Assembly (NCBI RefSeq): GCF_014698145.1
Contig: NZ_JACJSM010000009.1
Location: 1 to 64,000, forward strand
Source of the DNA: Oscillatoria sp. FACHB-1406
GTDB lineage: Bacteria > Cyanobacteriota > Cyanobacteriia > Cyanobacteriales > Spirulinaceae
Direction of reading: 5' to 3'
Length of the DNA: 64,000 bases
Position numbers and translations under genes: made by a program. Shown one piece after another: positions 10,690-18,060 of this stretch. Under the pieces are notes generated by a model that saw only the letters and a list, made by a program, of their open reading frames with translations, did not search any database and had not been told where the DNA came from. The stretch's first letter is position 1. Every line of letters begins with the position of its first letter.

Positions 10690-10929
10690 ATGCCCGGAGA
10701 AAGTTTGCCAAGGTCGGAAGAGTTGAAATTCAAACAGTTGAGAGAAAATGCAGGACTCTCTCAAGAAGCATTGGCCAGAGCGTTGGATGTAACCTCAAAA
10801 ACGGTCAGCAATTGGGAACGGGGAGTTTCGCCAGCGAGTCTGACGATTCCTCAAGTCAAGACTCTCTGCAAGCTCTTAAACATTACCTTAGAGGAATTGC
10901 CCGATTTGCGCGGCCCGAACGCTAAGTAG
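10690..10929 (+). CDS. XRE-family helix-turn-helix regulator
   Basis: 79 residues from the ATG at 10690. It is essentially one Cro/C1-type HTH domain, with the recognition region SQEALARALDVTSKTVSNWERG at about 26-47 and a TLCKLLNITLEELPDL tail typical of the fifth helix. The frame stays open upstream, but that part is not HTH-like. Such single-domain regulators often accompany toxin-antitoxin or mobile modules, and both kinds of sequence surround it. The target is unknown. Confidence 0.8.
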   Translation: MPGESLPRSEELKFKQLRENAGLSQEALARALDVTSKTVSNWERGVSPASLTIPQVKTLCKLLNITLEELPDLRGPNAK

Positions 10930-10964
10930 GGAGGATGCAGAAGACAAGAGAACCATCTATGCAG

Positions 10965-11079
10965 GAATGGCACTGACGTTAAGCAAGAATAAATAGCCTG
11001 TAGAGACGTTGACTTGCAACGTCTCTACAGATATTTCGTAGGGTGGGCAGCGCCCACCAGCCTTAAGTCAGTGCCATTC
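10965..11079. mobile_element. Family D miniature element (115 bp) with 10-bp target duplication
   Basis: Terminal inverted repeats GAATGGCACTGAC and (opposite strand) GAATGGCACTGACTTAAGG. Two internal hairpins: GTAGAGACGTTG/CAACGTCTCTAC and GGTGGGCGCTGCCCACC. The flanks carry an exact 10-bp direct duplication ATCTATGCAG (10955-10964 and 11080-11089). Copies lie at 46515-46628, 61578-61691 and 63146-63257. No transposase inside, so movement must be in trans. The internal hairpins are in the reverse order relative to the other copies. Confidence 0.88.
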
Positions 11080-11081
11080 AT

Positions 11082-11222
11082 CTATGCAGCAATGCCGACA
11101 GAACCGACTCGAGTGGTTGGTTCCGGAATCGGCTCTCCGCGCTCTTGCAAAACCTCGGGATACAGTTCAATCGCTTCTTTAATATTTTCCTGAACTTCTT
11201 CCCTCTTTTTGGGTTGAGTATC
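11082..11222 (-). pseudogene. HicB antitoxin C-terminal remnant
   Basis: An open stretch on the minus strand encodes KKREEVQENIKEAIELY followed by PEVLQERGEPIPEPTT and a stop at 11084-11082. This matches the C-terminal half of HicB antitoxins (EALANIKEAIELYLE...GEPIPEP). No start codon or N-terminal partial-RNase-H half is found, and no HicA gene is nearby. The stop codon lies inside the target duplication of the neighbouring family D element. It is adjacent to, but in a different frame from, the PIN toxin. Confidence 0.65.
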
Positions 11223-11229
11223 GTAAAAT

Positions 11230-11628
11230 TCAGCGTAAAGAGTTGATGTGCGGTAAGTGACTTAGTTTGGCATCGAAAGAAGCAGTTTCACTACATCCTG
11301 CTAACTGATTTACCCTCGCAATTAAATAATCTGAAAAATCCGCATTCCCTAACCTCATTTGCTGAATCGCCCATTCAATAGCAGATGGCTCTTCAAATAC
11401 AAAAATGTTAGCTCTTAAAAGACTTTCTAATGTTTGAATGAGTTGTTCGCGACCGAGTTTATATCGACTTCGTAAAACCCAGGCAACCTCACAAAGGACT
11501 ATATTATTGATGAAGCAAGGTTCATTAACTTGTAAAGCTTCATTAATATAGCAATCGGCAATTTGCCACTGTGTTGGGTCGTCGCGGACTAAGAAACGCA
11601 CGATGACGTTAGTATCTAAGCCCCTCAA
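11230..11628 (-). CDS. PIN-domain toxin (VapC-like)
   Basis: 132-residue PIN-domain ribonuclease. The N-terminal GLDTNVIVRFLVRDD carries the first acidic residue, E47-type positions lie in CEVAWVL, and the C-terminal acidic cluster is in NADFSDYLIA and ASFDAKL. It probably cleaves RNA and is held inactive by the AbrB-like partner encoded just upstream, whose stop overlaps this start by 4 bp (11625-11628). That order, antitoxin then toxin, is typical of VapBC-type type II systems. The target is unknown. Confidence 0.88.
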   Translation of the reverse strand: MRGLDTNVIVRFLVRDDPTQWQIADCYINEALQVNEPCFINNIVLCEVAWVLRSRYKLGREQLIQTLESLLRANIFVFEEPSAIEWAIQQMRLGNADFSDYLIARVNQLAGCSETASFDAKLSHLPHINSLR

Positions 11629-11870
11629 ACTGATTCTCCTGCGCTTTCAATAATTGCCGCATCCATTTCCGCCAGGGAAATTGCTTCTCTCCCGGCTTGA
11701 TATAGCATTCCCGATAAGGTGCGGACATCAATCGGTGCAGGTTGGATGTAAACTCTGCCATTCGGCGCGATCGCTAACTCAATTTTGTCGCCCGGTTTTA
11801 AGTTTAGTCGTTCGATAATTTCTGAAGGTAAGGTAATTTGTCCGGAAGCCGTCAAAGTTGTAAGTGTCAT
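11625..11870 (-). CDS. AbrB/MazE-family antitoxin
   Basis: 81 residues. The N-terminal half is a SpoVT-AbrB swapped-hairpin DNA-binding domain (ASGQITLPSEIIERLNLKPGDKIELAI). The C-terminal tail (SGMLYQAGREAISLAEMDAAI) would wrap the PIN toxin. The first gene of a two-gene operon, it likely represses its own promoter as is usual for the family. The start at 11870 has the canonical MTLTTLTASGQITLP beginning. Confidence 0.88.
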   Translation of the reverse strand: MTLTTLTASGQITLPSEIIERLNLKPGDKIELAIAPNGRVYIQPAPIDVRTLSGMLYQAGREAISLAEMDAAIIESAGESV

Positions 11871-12135
11871 GTTTTCACCTCACTCATGGAGTTTTTGGTT
11901 AGAGGGCCAGGATAACGCTATAACAATCACTATCAGTATTTTATCGGGTCTGTTGGTGGGCAAGTTTATCTTAATGAATCTCTCAAAAAATCCTACTTGT
12001 TACCTTGTCCACCCTACGTTTACTAAATTTTATCTGTAGTAGTTATTCTAACCCGTAATTGAGGATTTTTTTTCTGTAATACCAAATCCCCGTCCTGATG
12101 CAATAAATTTTATCTGTAGGGGCAGCCGCATTGCT

Positions 12136-12451
12136 CATTAGCGTCAACTCAAGGTGAAACACTTAGCCCGCCAAGAACTCAAGTTCTTGGCTAATAGCTG
12201 AAATCCGTTGAAACGGGTTAAATACATCTGAATTTCCCAGTCCTATTTATAGGACTTGAGCTATTAGCCTTGGGTTCAAACCCAAGGCGGGCTAGATGAG
12301 CGAGGGGTTAATACCAATTTAAGATTATGTTGCCTAGAATCAACTCTCCTAAATTCTCAGGATAGCGGTGCGTTACGCTCCGCTAACGCACCCTACTTTT
12401 CATTCTATGCAGCTTCACATCAATCTGGTATAAGCTTAAGTTGACACCCAT
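12136..12451. repeat. Family B element interrupted by element C
   Basis: Same terminal repeats as 10105-10297 (CATTAGCGTCAACT / CATGGGTGTCAACT on the other strand), with the hairpins in reverse order. It is interrupted near its right end, between GGGGTTA and AGCTTAAG, by element C. Confidence 0.72.
12309..12432. repeat. Element C: about 124-bp insertion inside family B
   Basis: Begins TAATACCAATTT and ends TCTGGTATA. It includes the 26-bp GGTGCGTTA palindrome at 12367-12392. Comparison with the uninterrupted B copy at 10105 shows it sits where that copy reads TTAAGCTTAA, consistent with insertion at a TA dinucleotide. A partial second copy of its right part, including another palindrome (12559-12584), lies at 12507-12600 against the trmB stop. 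Confidence 0.65.
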
Positions 12452-12558
12452 GAGCATTGCTCTGCCCTAGTTGATGCGAATAGTGCAAAATTAATGAGAA
12501 CTGGTATAAGTTAGATTTAATAAGTATTAAACTCCCCTCAGTTTTTGGTTAAGATAAT

Positions 12559-12584
12559 GGTGCGTTACGCTTCGCTAACGCACC
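12559..12584. repeat. 26-bp palindrome, GGTGCGTTA type
   Basis: A perfect dyad GGTGCGTTACGC/GCTAACGCACC copy immediately downstream of the trmB stop codon, where it could also act as a 3' hairpin for that transcript. Confidence 0.75.
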
Positions 12585-12596
12585 CTACTTTTGATT

Positions 12597-13238
12597 CTAT
12601 TCATTATTCACTTTAAACAAGCATCGATAGACGGGTTCGTTGCGTTCTAAGGTGGCTTTTTCTCGTTCTGTGGCGATGGGAAAAGGGTTTTCTGTTAGCC
12701 ATTCGTCGGAGTGTTGCAATTTGAAAGCCGAGCAAGCGTTGAAGCGATCGCGCATTTGTCGGGCGATCGCTTCAACATCCGATTGCAGAAAAACCTGTCC
12801 GCCTTCCGGCAAAATTTCTGCTAACAATTCAACGAGTTCCGGTTGCACGGCGCGTCGCTTAGCGTGCCGTCTTTTGAACCAAGGATCGGGAAATTGAAGG
12901 GTGACGCATTGTAAGGTTCCAGCGGGTAGCGATCGCGCAATAACCGGCAGATCGATATTGACATTTCCGCACAAATAGTGTAGGTTTTTTGCCCCTAAAT
13001 CATTCCGCCAGCGATTCGCTTCGACGACCAGCGGTTCGCGAATTTCCAACCCTAAGTAATTCCAATCGGGTTGAATTTGTGCCAAGTCTCGCAGAAACCG
13101 TCCCCAGGCGCAGCCGATATCGAGGTGGAGCGGTTGTTTGGGGTTAAGATAAATTTCCTCCCAATTCGGCGGCGCGATCGGGTTTTGATACTTATGACTG
13201 AGGGGGTTAACGTGCTGTCGAACTCGAACGCGAGACAT
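12597..13238 (-). CDS. trmB: tRNA (guanine-N7)-methyltransferase TrmB
   Basis: 213 residues from the ATG at 13238 (MSRVRVRQHVNPLS, the usual start of the family). It transfers a methyl group from SAM to G46 in the variable loop of tRNAs. The SAM site is LDIGCAWGRFL, and the catalytic and tRNA-contact segment is QFPDPWFKRRHAKRR. The frame is open upstream to 13409, but those residues come from heptamer repeats (encoding [12 protein letters not shown]-like sequence) and are not part of the protein. Cytoplasmic. Confidence 0.95.
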   Translation of the reverse strand: MSRVRVRQHVNPLSHKYQNPIAPPNWEEIYLNPKQPLHLDIGCAWGRFLRDLAQIQPDWNYLGLEIREPLVVEANRWRNDLGAKNLHYLCGNVNIDLPVIARSLPAGTLQCVTLQFPDPWFKRRHAKRRAVQPELVELLAEILPEGGQVFLQSDVEAIARQMRDRFNACSAFKLQHSDEWLTENPFPIATEREKATLERNEPVYRCLFKVNNE

Positions 13239-13820
13239 ACTGAGGGGAAATTGATAATGGATAATGGATAATGGATAATTGATAATGAAATTCCATATTA
13301 CCGATGCTCTGAGTATCCCTATTAGAAGGAATAATCTTTCGGTAAGCCGCGATCGCAGCACGACGGGAGCAGCAGGAAATCTTTTCTCGAACGATAAAAC
13401 TGCGAACATCCCCTGAATTGTTTTCAGGCAAGATTCGGATAGTACGCGATCGCTTCAATGAGTCACGCGGCAAAAATCGAGCTTCAAAGCATCGAAACGG
13501 GGGATTAGGTCGGGAGCTTCGGCAGGAAAGCGCCTAAAGCGTTGCATCGCGACCTCAGAATGCGTCCTGCCAATTTGTCACGCAATGCTGCATTGCTGTA
13601 ATACTATACCATAAGGCGACCTTCAGTTTTGCTGACGGGAAGAATGCCGCGCCTTGAATTCTCGGTTTACCCAGATATCTCAGATCGGATAAAATCGGGC
13701 TATGATACACCCCCCTGAATTTTGTTCTCTACAAAATATCGTTAGGGACAAAGCCTTTGCGTCCTGCGATGGTTAGTTTACAGACCCTACAACCCTGTCA
13801 GGAGTCATTTGCCAGAGACT
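13239..13820. other. Gene-free interval upstream of trmB and a conserved gene
   Basis: Bases 13243-13290 are heptameric GATAATG-type repeats. The remaining roughly 500 bp have no supported gene in either strand and no recognised RNA. Presumably they hold the divergent promoters of the flanking genes. Confidence 0.55.
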
Positions 13821-14486
13821 ATGTTTATTTTAAAAAGACAGGATGTTGAAATTTCAAGCATTCAGCACCCGAAGCGAGAGCAAAAAATCCCAATTCTTAA
13901 ATATCAAGATCAGAGTTTCCGGCTGATCGGTGTTTTCGCAGCGAACCAAGCCGAAGAAGCGCGGAATTACTGGCGAGATCTCACAGACAACCAAGGAAAG
14001 TTCTGTATTCTCCTCGAAGAACCCGATCGCCATAGTATTTGGGGTAGAATTCGTGCCGATCAGTTGAGCGACGAAGAGAGTATGGCGGATGCTCGGCTCG
14101 TTCCCCTCGCGCAAGCAAGTTTAATCCTGTTACAGACGGTGTATCTAGATATCGAAGACTTGCTCGGCAATCGACAAGCCAAACAATTCCAAAAAGATAT
14201 CGCTCAAGTCTTTGTCGAGTGGAAGTTTGCCCAAGCCGATTCGCCCGCAGCCGTCGAAAGACTGTTAACTCAAGTCGATCCCCTCGATATCAGCCAAGTT
14301 CAGCCTTGGGAAGAGCATCAATTGATCACCCTTCTTCAAGAACTGTACCGTTTCGGCAAAGCCTACTTTGGCAATACGAGTTTTGCTGAAGAAGTTGAAG
14401 ATATTTTACAAGATATGCCCGATAAGGAGAGAGAGCAGTTTCTGGCTTGGCTGAAACGAACTCCTTTAGGCAAATGCTGGCGATAG
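13821..14486 (+). CDS. Conserved cyanobacterial protein, Npun_F0813-like
   Basis: 221 residues from the ATG at 13821 (a TTG at 13809 is closer to a CAGGAG and is the alternative). The start MFILKRQDVEISSIQHPKRE resembles, from memory, the Npun_F0813 family of cyanobacterial proteins of unknown function. The protein is soluble, mixed alpha/beta in the first 110 residues and helical and acidic towards the C-terminus (EEVEDILQDMPDKEREQFLAWL). No catalytic motif is visible. It stands alone, 108 bp before the next gene on the same strand. Confidence 0.7.
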   Translation: MFILKRQDVEISSIQHPKREQKIPILKYQDQSFRLIGVFAANQAEEARNYWRDLTDNQGKFCILLEEPDRHSIWGRIRADQLSDEESMADARLVPLAQASLILLQTVYLDIEDLLGNRQAKQFQKDIAQVFVEWKFAQADSPAAVERLLTQVDPLDISQVQPWEEHQLITLLQELYRFGKAYFGNTSFAEEVEDILQDMPDKEREQFLAWLKRTPLGKCWR

Positions 14487-14594
14487 TTTCGCCTTGTTCG
14501 GGCAGCCCAGCGCAACCCAAAACGCGCGATCGCCCATTCCTTGTTGAAAATCATGTCAAAATATTGTTCTGATTTAGCACCCAAATAAAGTCCT

Positions 14595-15584
14595 ATGAGC
14601 AGTGCTGTAGAAAAATCCCAGGAATCTGGCACCTACTTGAATGGTCAGAAAGTCATCTACGTTGGAATTGCTTGGGCAATTCTCTCTTTATTTCTGTTTA
14701 TTGGTGGCATTGTTGCGCCAGAATTTGGCGACTCCCAAGCCTATTTAATTGCTACCTATGTTGCAGAATCGCTACCCTTTATTTGTGCTGCGCTCTTATG
14801 CTACCGAAACTGGAAAAGTCCGAAAATTGTTAGCGGTCGCAACGTTTGGTTATTCGTCGGTTTGGGCATTCTTTCGTACTTCATTGCCGACTTGATTTTT
14901 GGGTTTTGGGAAGTTTACTGGGGTCTCGATCCGGAAGTTTCCCCCGCCGATTTCTTCTATATGTCCTTCTATATTTTGCTCGGCGGCGGAATGGTTTTGG
15001 CAGTGTTATCGAGGCGCTTGAACCTGGAAGGCTGGCAGTGGGGGACGCTTTCAGTTATTGCGGTTATTGGCATGACGCTAGCCGTGTGGGTTGCCTTAGC
15101 CAAACCAGCAGTATCCGCCGATCTCGAACCGGCGATCGCAACACCAGCCGCGATCGAACAAACCGTACCCGCCCCAGAACCCCCTAAAACAGAAATTGAA
15201 TCTCCGGCGCGCCAAATTCCCGCTTGGGTTCCCGCTACCGAAGAATTTTTACTTCAGTTTTCCACGCCGATTAACGTTTTTTACATCCTCTGCGATGTCG
15301 CCCTGCTCATTATCGCAGCAATGTTGTTACTCGCGTTTTGGGGCGGGGCTGTATCCCTCTCGTGGCGCATGATTGCCGCCGCTGCCCTCGCGAAATACGT
15401 GGCCGATATGTGGTTTAAATATGCAGGGACGCTTCCCACTGAATATGTCAGCGGCGGGCTGCTCGAAGTGTTCTTTGTTTTTAGCGGTATTCTCTTTGCA
15501 ATTGGTGCTGCCTTAGAATATGACATATCTAGTCGTCCGCGAAAACGGCGCAGAAAGGCAAGCGATCGCACTGAAGTAGCATGA
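14595..15584 (+). CDS. Conserved multi-pass membrane protein
   Basis: 329 residues with about eight hydrophobic helices: around 21-43, 52-70, 83-105, 118-137 and 146-166, then, after a proline/acidic linker (about 175-215), 230-250, 255-275 and 290-310. The C-terminus is basic (RPRKRRRKASDR). I do not recognise a catalytic family. The hydrophilic linker between two membrane halves suggests a two-module protein. Its stop overlaps the start of the next gene by 4 bp (ATGA), indicating translational coupling with that HTH protein. Confidence 0.75.
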   Translation: MSSAVEKSQESGTYLNGQKVIYVGIAWAILSLFLFIGGIVAPEFGDSQAYLIATYVAESLPFICAALLCYRNWKSPKIVSGRNVWLFVGLGILSYFIADLIFGFWEVYWGLDPEVSPADFFYMSFYILLGGGMVLAVLSRRLNLEGWQWGTLSVIAVIGMTLAVWVALAKPAVSADLEPAIATPAAIEQTVPAPEPPKTEIESPARQIPAWVPATEEFLLQFSTPINVFYILCDVALLIIAAMLLLAFWGGAVSLSWRMIAAAALAKYVADMWFKYAGTLPTEYVSGGLLEVFFVFSGILFAIGAALEYDISSRPRKRRRKASDRTEVA

Positions 15585-16498
15585 GTCCAAGAAAACTGAC
15601 CGACTCCGACAAACAAGAAATCCTCCAACTCTATCGAACGCCCCAGGAAACGACTTCCACCCTCGCAGAGCGCTATCAAGTTAGTAGCTCTACGATTAGT
15701 CGCTTCCTGAAAACTCACCTCGCGGAAAACGAGTATGAAGAACTCATCCAACAGAAGCGCCTCAGCCGAACTCCCGCTGGTGCTGCCCAAGTTATGAGTC
15801 AATTCACCCCGCCCCCAGACGAGCCAGAAGCGCCCCTGCTTGAGTTATTGAGCGCCAACGAACCCGAGGAACTCAAAACCCCCTCTCCTCCCGCCCCTAA
15901 CCCACGGCGGACGCGGCGACGCTCCTCTGCCCCCTCTCCCGAAACTGCCGTCGAAAAACCAATCCTGTCAACGCCAGCAGTTAACTACTTTGAGGTAGAC
16001 GAGGAAGAAGACGAGGACAGCGTTCATGCTCTCGAAGAAATGCTTGGAGAAGATTTGGGCGATCTCAACCTCGATACCGAAGAAGATCTCGAAGATTTTG
16101 AAGAAGAGGGTGATGATTTTGATGAGGAGGACGACGATTGGGCTGACGGGGAGGAAGTAACCCCCACCGTTAAAAGTCGGATTAAAATTCAAGTCCTACC
16201 TTTTTCCGAAGCAACATTACCGAGAATATGCTACTTAGTCGTCGATCGCGCAGCAGAATTGGTTACGCCACTGTTACGCGAATTCGGCGACCTCGGCACG
16301 ATTCCCACCGATGAAATTCAACAAAAAACGCTGCCGATTTTCGACAATCATCGCGTTGCTCGGCGTTTCTCCAAACGTTCACAACGGGTGATTAAGATTC
16401 CCGACGGCAAAATGCTCGAAAAAACGGGCGCTTGTTTGGAGGCAAAAGGCATTAAGCGCTTGTTAATTAACGGTCAGGTTTATGCTCTCGAATCTTAG
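15581..16498 (+). CDS. HTH protein with acidic linker and conserved C-terminal domain
   Basis: 305 residues. The N-terminal 60 form a transposase/recombinase-type helix-turn-helix (EILQLYRTPQETTSTLAERYQVSSSTISRFLK). A low-complexity linker at about 95-205 is proline-rich and then extremely acidic (long runs of E and D). A compact C-terminal domain at about 210-305 follows (VLPFSEATLPRICYLVVDRAAELV...). The acidic run resembles a DNA-mimicking or phase-forming segment; that is inference. It is translationally coupled to the membrane protein upstream and overlaps cutA by 17 bp, so the three probably form one operon. Confidence 0.78.
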   Translation: MSPRKLTDSDKQEILQLYRTPQETTSTLAERYQVSSSTISRFLKTHLAENEYEELIQQKRLSRTPAGAAQVMSQFTPPPDEPEAPLLELLSANEPEELKTPSPPAPNPRRTRRRSSAPSPETAVEKPILSTPAVNYFEVDEEEDEDSVHALEEMLGEDLGDLNLDTEEDLEDFEEEGDDFDEEDDDWADGEEVTPTVKSRIKIQVLPFSEATLPRICYLVVDRAAELVTPLLREFGDLGTIPTDEIQQKTLPIFDNHRVARRFSKRSQRVIKIPDGKMLEKTGACLEAKGIKRLLINGQVYALES

Positions 16499-16823
16499 TC
16501 AAGAATCGAACGCTGACAGTTACTGCGTTGTTCTTGTAACCGCCGCCTCGCAGCAGGAAGCAGAAGCAATTGCTTCTGCTCTTCTTTCCGCGCGACTCGC
16601 AGCTTGCGTCAGCATGGCTCCTATTCATTCGATGTACGTTTGGAAAGGGGAAGTAAATGCGGACGAGGAATGGCAACTGACGATTAAAACCCGTCTGGCT
16701 TGTTTTGCAGCGCTCGAAGCAAAAGTTCGGGAACTTCATTCTTACGAAGTTCCTGAAATTATTGCACTACCAATTGTGGCGGGTTCTCAACCCTATCTCG
16801 ATTGGATAAAAAATGAGTTATGA
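16482..16823 (+). CDS. cutA: CutA1 divalent cation tolerance protein
   Basis: 113 residues, the standard CutA1 length. Recognisable segments are VLVTAASQQEAEAIASALLSARLAACVS, the MYVWKGEVNADEEWQLTIKT beta-hairpin, and HSYEVPEIIALPIVAGSQPYLDWI. CutA1 forms trimers with a ferredoxin-like fold and is linked to copper and other metal tolerance, though its biochemical role is unsettled. It overlaps the 3' end of the HTH gene by 17 bp in another frame. Heptamer repeats (TGAGTTA, TGAATTA) begin at its stop codon. Confidence 0.95.
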   Translation: MLSNLSQESNADSYCVVLVTAASQQEAEAIASALLSARLAACVSMAPIHSMYVWKGEVNADEEWQLTIKTRLACFAALEAKVRELHSYEVPEIIALPIVAGSQPYLDWIKNEL

Positions 16824-16922
16824 ATTATGAGTTATGAGTTATGAATTACGTCTGATGTGCAATATCCGAAAGTCTTAATTTCCCTCACCCCCAGCCCCTC
16901 TCCCAATGGTGGGCGAGAGGGG
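16818..16922. repeat. Heptamer array and CCCTCTCCC hairpin
   Basis: TGAGTTA/TGAATTA units occupy 16818-16848. A GC-rich hairpin CCCCTCTCCC...GGGCGAGAGGGG at 16894-16922 follows; it lacks a U-tract on either strand. Confidence 0.6.
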
Positions 16923-16936
16923 AAAAAGAACAGTAA

Positions 16937-17034
16937 TACCATTTCCTACAAGTTTTGCACTAAATTCGTCGCCGTAGGGGCATAACACCGTTATGCCCTC
17001 TTAGGGATTCGTGCAAAATCAATGAGAATTGGTA
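16937..17034. repeat. Family A miniature element, uninterrupted copy
   Basis: A 98-bp copy from TACCATTTCC to GAGAATTGGTA with intact central hairpin GGGGCATAAC-A-CCGTTATGCCC. It is the best reference for the family because nothing is inserted in it. Confidence 0.78.
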
Positions 17035-17111
17035 TAAGATCGAGCTTTCTAGCTTCTAATTCCCATTAGGAGTGAATTGTGAATGGGGAATGATGAGTCG
17101 CTAATTACAAA

Positions 17112-17786
17112 TTAAGAACGAAATCCAGTTTCTCTTAAAATGATGCGGTTTCCTTTGCGAACAATTAAGTTTGCAGGTCGCTGAGAATTCTCTGTAATAA
17201 ATTGTTCGAGAACATAGGAATATTCTCCATTTCGCCAAGCAGTGCGGCAAACGCCATCCCGACAAGTGACTTTTCCGCCCGTTAAATCAATGCAATTATT
17301 TTGGTTGTCGCAACCGCGATAAGTCACATTTCCAGTTCCATTCGTTCCATCCCAGGAACTCATATTTCCAATTTCTAAAGTCCATTTTCCATTGCGTAAT
17401 ACCAGCAAATCTTGCTCTGGCAAATCTGCTAGTTCAACTTCAGAAATCAGCGTCTCTAAACGAGTTTTTCCGCAAGGTTCGATACTTTGGCAGTCATTGA
17501 CAGACAGTTTATTATAGGTTAAATTGACTCTTTGATTGAGAATTTCGGAAGCGCGCTCGCAAATTTCAAAAGTTGCACCAATGTTATAAGTTTGATTGCT
17601 ATCGCTGACGACTGTTGCATAGCACATGATATCGCCAACTTGCAGTTCGGTAATAGTCCCTAATCTCGGATAATTAGAGGAGTTTTGAGCGTGGGCGCTG
17701 TCGATCGCAATACTGCTTAATAATCCAGAACTCGCACCCACAATTATGCTTAAACTAGCGATGGCCCGTCGAGTAATTTTAACCAT
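17112..17786 (-). CDS. Exported Cys-rich protein, paralog of the next gene
   Basis: 224 residues. A signal peptide (MVKITRRAIASLSIIVGASSGLLSSIAI...AHA-QNSS) suggests export. The mature region is shared with the 18061-18912 product: YPxLGTITxLQxGDxMCYA, NDCQSxEPCGKTRLExLISEV, then NMxSWDGTNGTG and RGCDNxNNCIDLTGGKVTCRxGVCRTxWxNGEYSYV. At least eight cysteines are conserved between the two, pointing to disulfides outside the cytoplasm. I do not recognise the domain. It is the third gene on this strand after the kinase-TIR-cyclase gene; a 274-bp gap with palindromes separates it from its paralog. Confidence 0.78.
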   Translation of the reverse strand: MVKITRRAIASLSIIVGASSGLLSSIAIDSAHAQNSSNYPRLGTITELQVGDIMCYATVVSDSNQTYNIGATFEICERASEILNQRVNLTYNKLSVNDCQSIEPCGKTRLETLISEVELADLPEQDLLVLRNGKWTLEIGNMSSWDGTNGTGNVTYRGCDNQNNCIDLTGGKVTCRDGVCRTAWRNGEYSYVLEQFITENSQRPANLIVRKGNRIILRETGFRS

Positions 17787-17912
17787 TAATATTTCCCTAA
17801 CATTATTACTGCTATGCTAACCAATCGTTTAGCCTTCCGCAAGACATCGAGACGATCGAACTCACTTTACAAAATTTTATGACATGGATTTGTATAGCAG
17901 TTTTCACAGGGA

Positions 17913-18023
17913 TGAGGTACACCTAGCGGGCGAATACCATTCGCCCCTACGGGGCGGCGTTTAATTTCGAGGCGACCTCGAAATCCGCGCCCCTACCGAT
18001 TTGATTTTTGGAACTGTACCTCA
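17913..18023. repeat. Palindromic element with TGAGGTAC ends
   Basis: About 111 bp bounded by TGAGGTACA and TGTACCTCA. It contains hairpins GGGCGAATACCATTCGCCC and GAGGCGACCTCGAAATCC. A wider pair TATAGCAGTTTTC (17894) / GAAAAACGCTATA (18026) flanks it, suggesting insertion in another small element. The internal GGGCGAATGGTATTCGCCC hairpin also occurs near 10025. Confidence 0.55.
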
Positions 18024-18060
18024 CGCAAACGAAAAACGCTATATAATTCTTTCCTAAAAA

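Larger units (their letters stand above)
12080..12506. repeat. Family A element carrying nested B and C elements
   Basis: The outer ends are TACCAAATCCC at 12080 and GAACTGGTA at 12496-12506, with the family A core split by a family B element (12136-12451), which in turn contains a third element (about 12309-12432). This fills most of the 726-bp gap between the antitoxin and trmB; no gene is seen in the gap. Confidence 0.75.

Noticed and set aside
13239-13409. N-terminal extension of TrmB
   Set aside because: Residues come from heptamer repeats, and the standard TrmB start MSRVRVRQHVNPLS follows at 13238.
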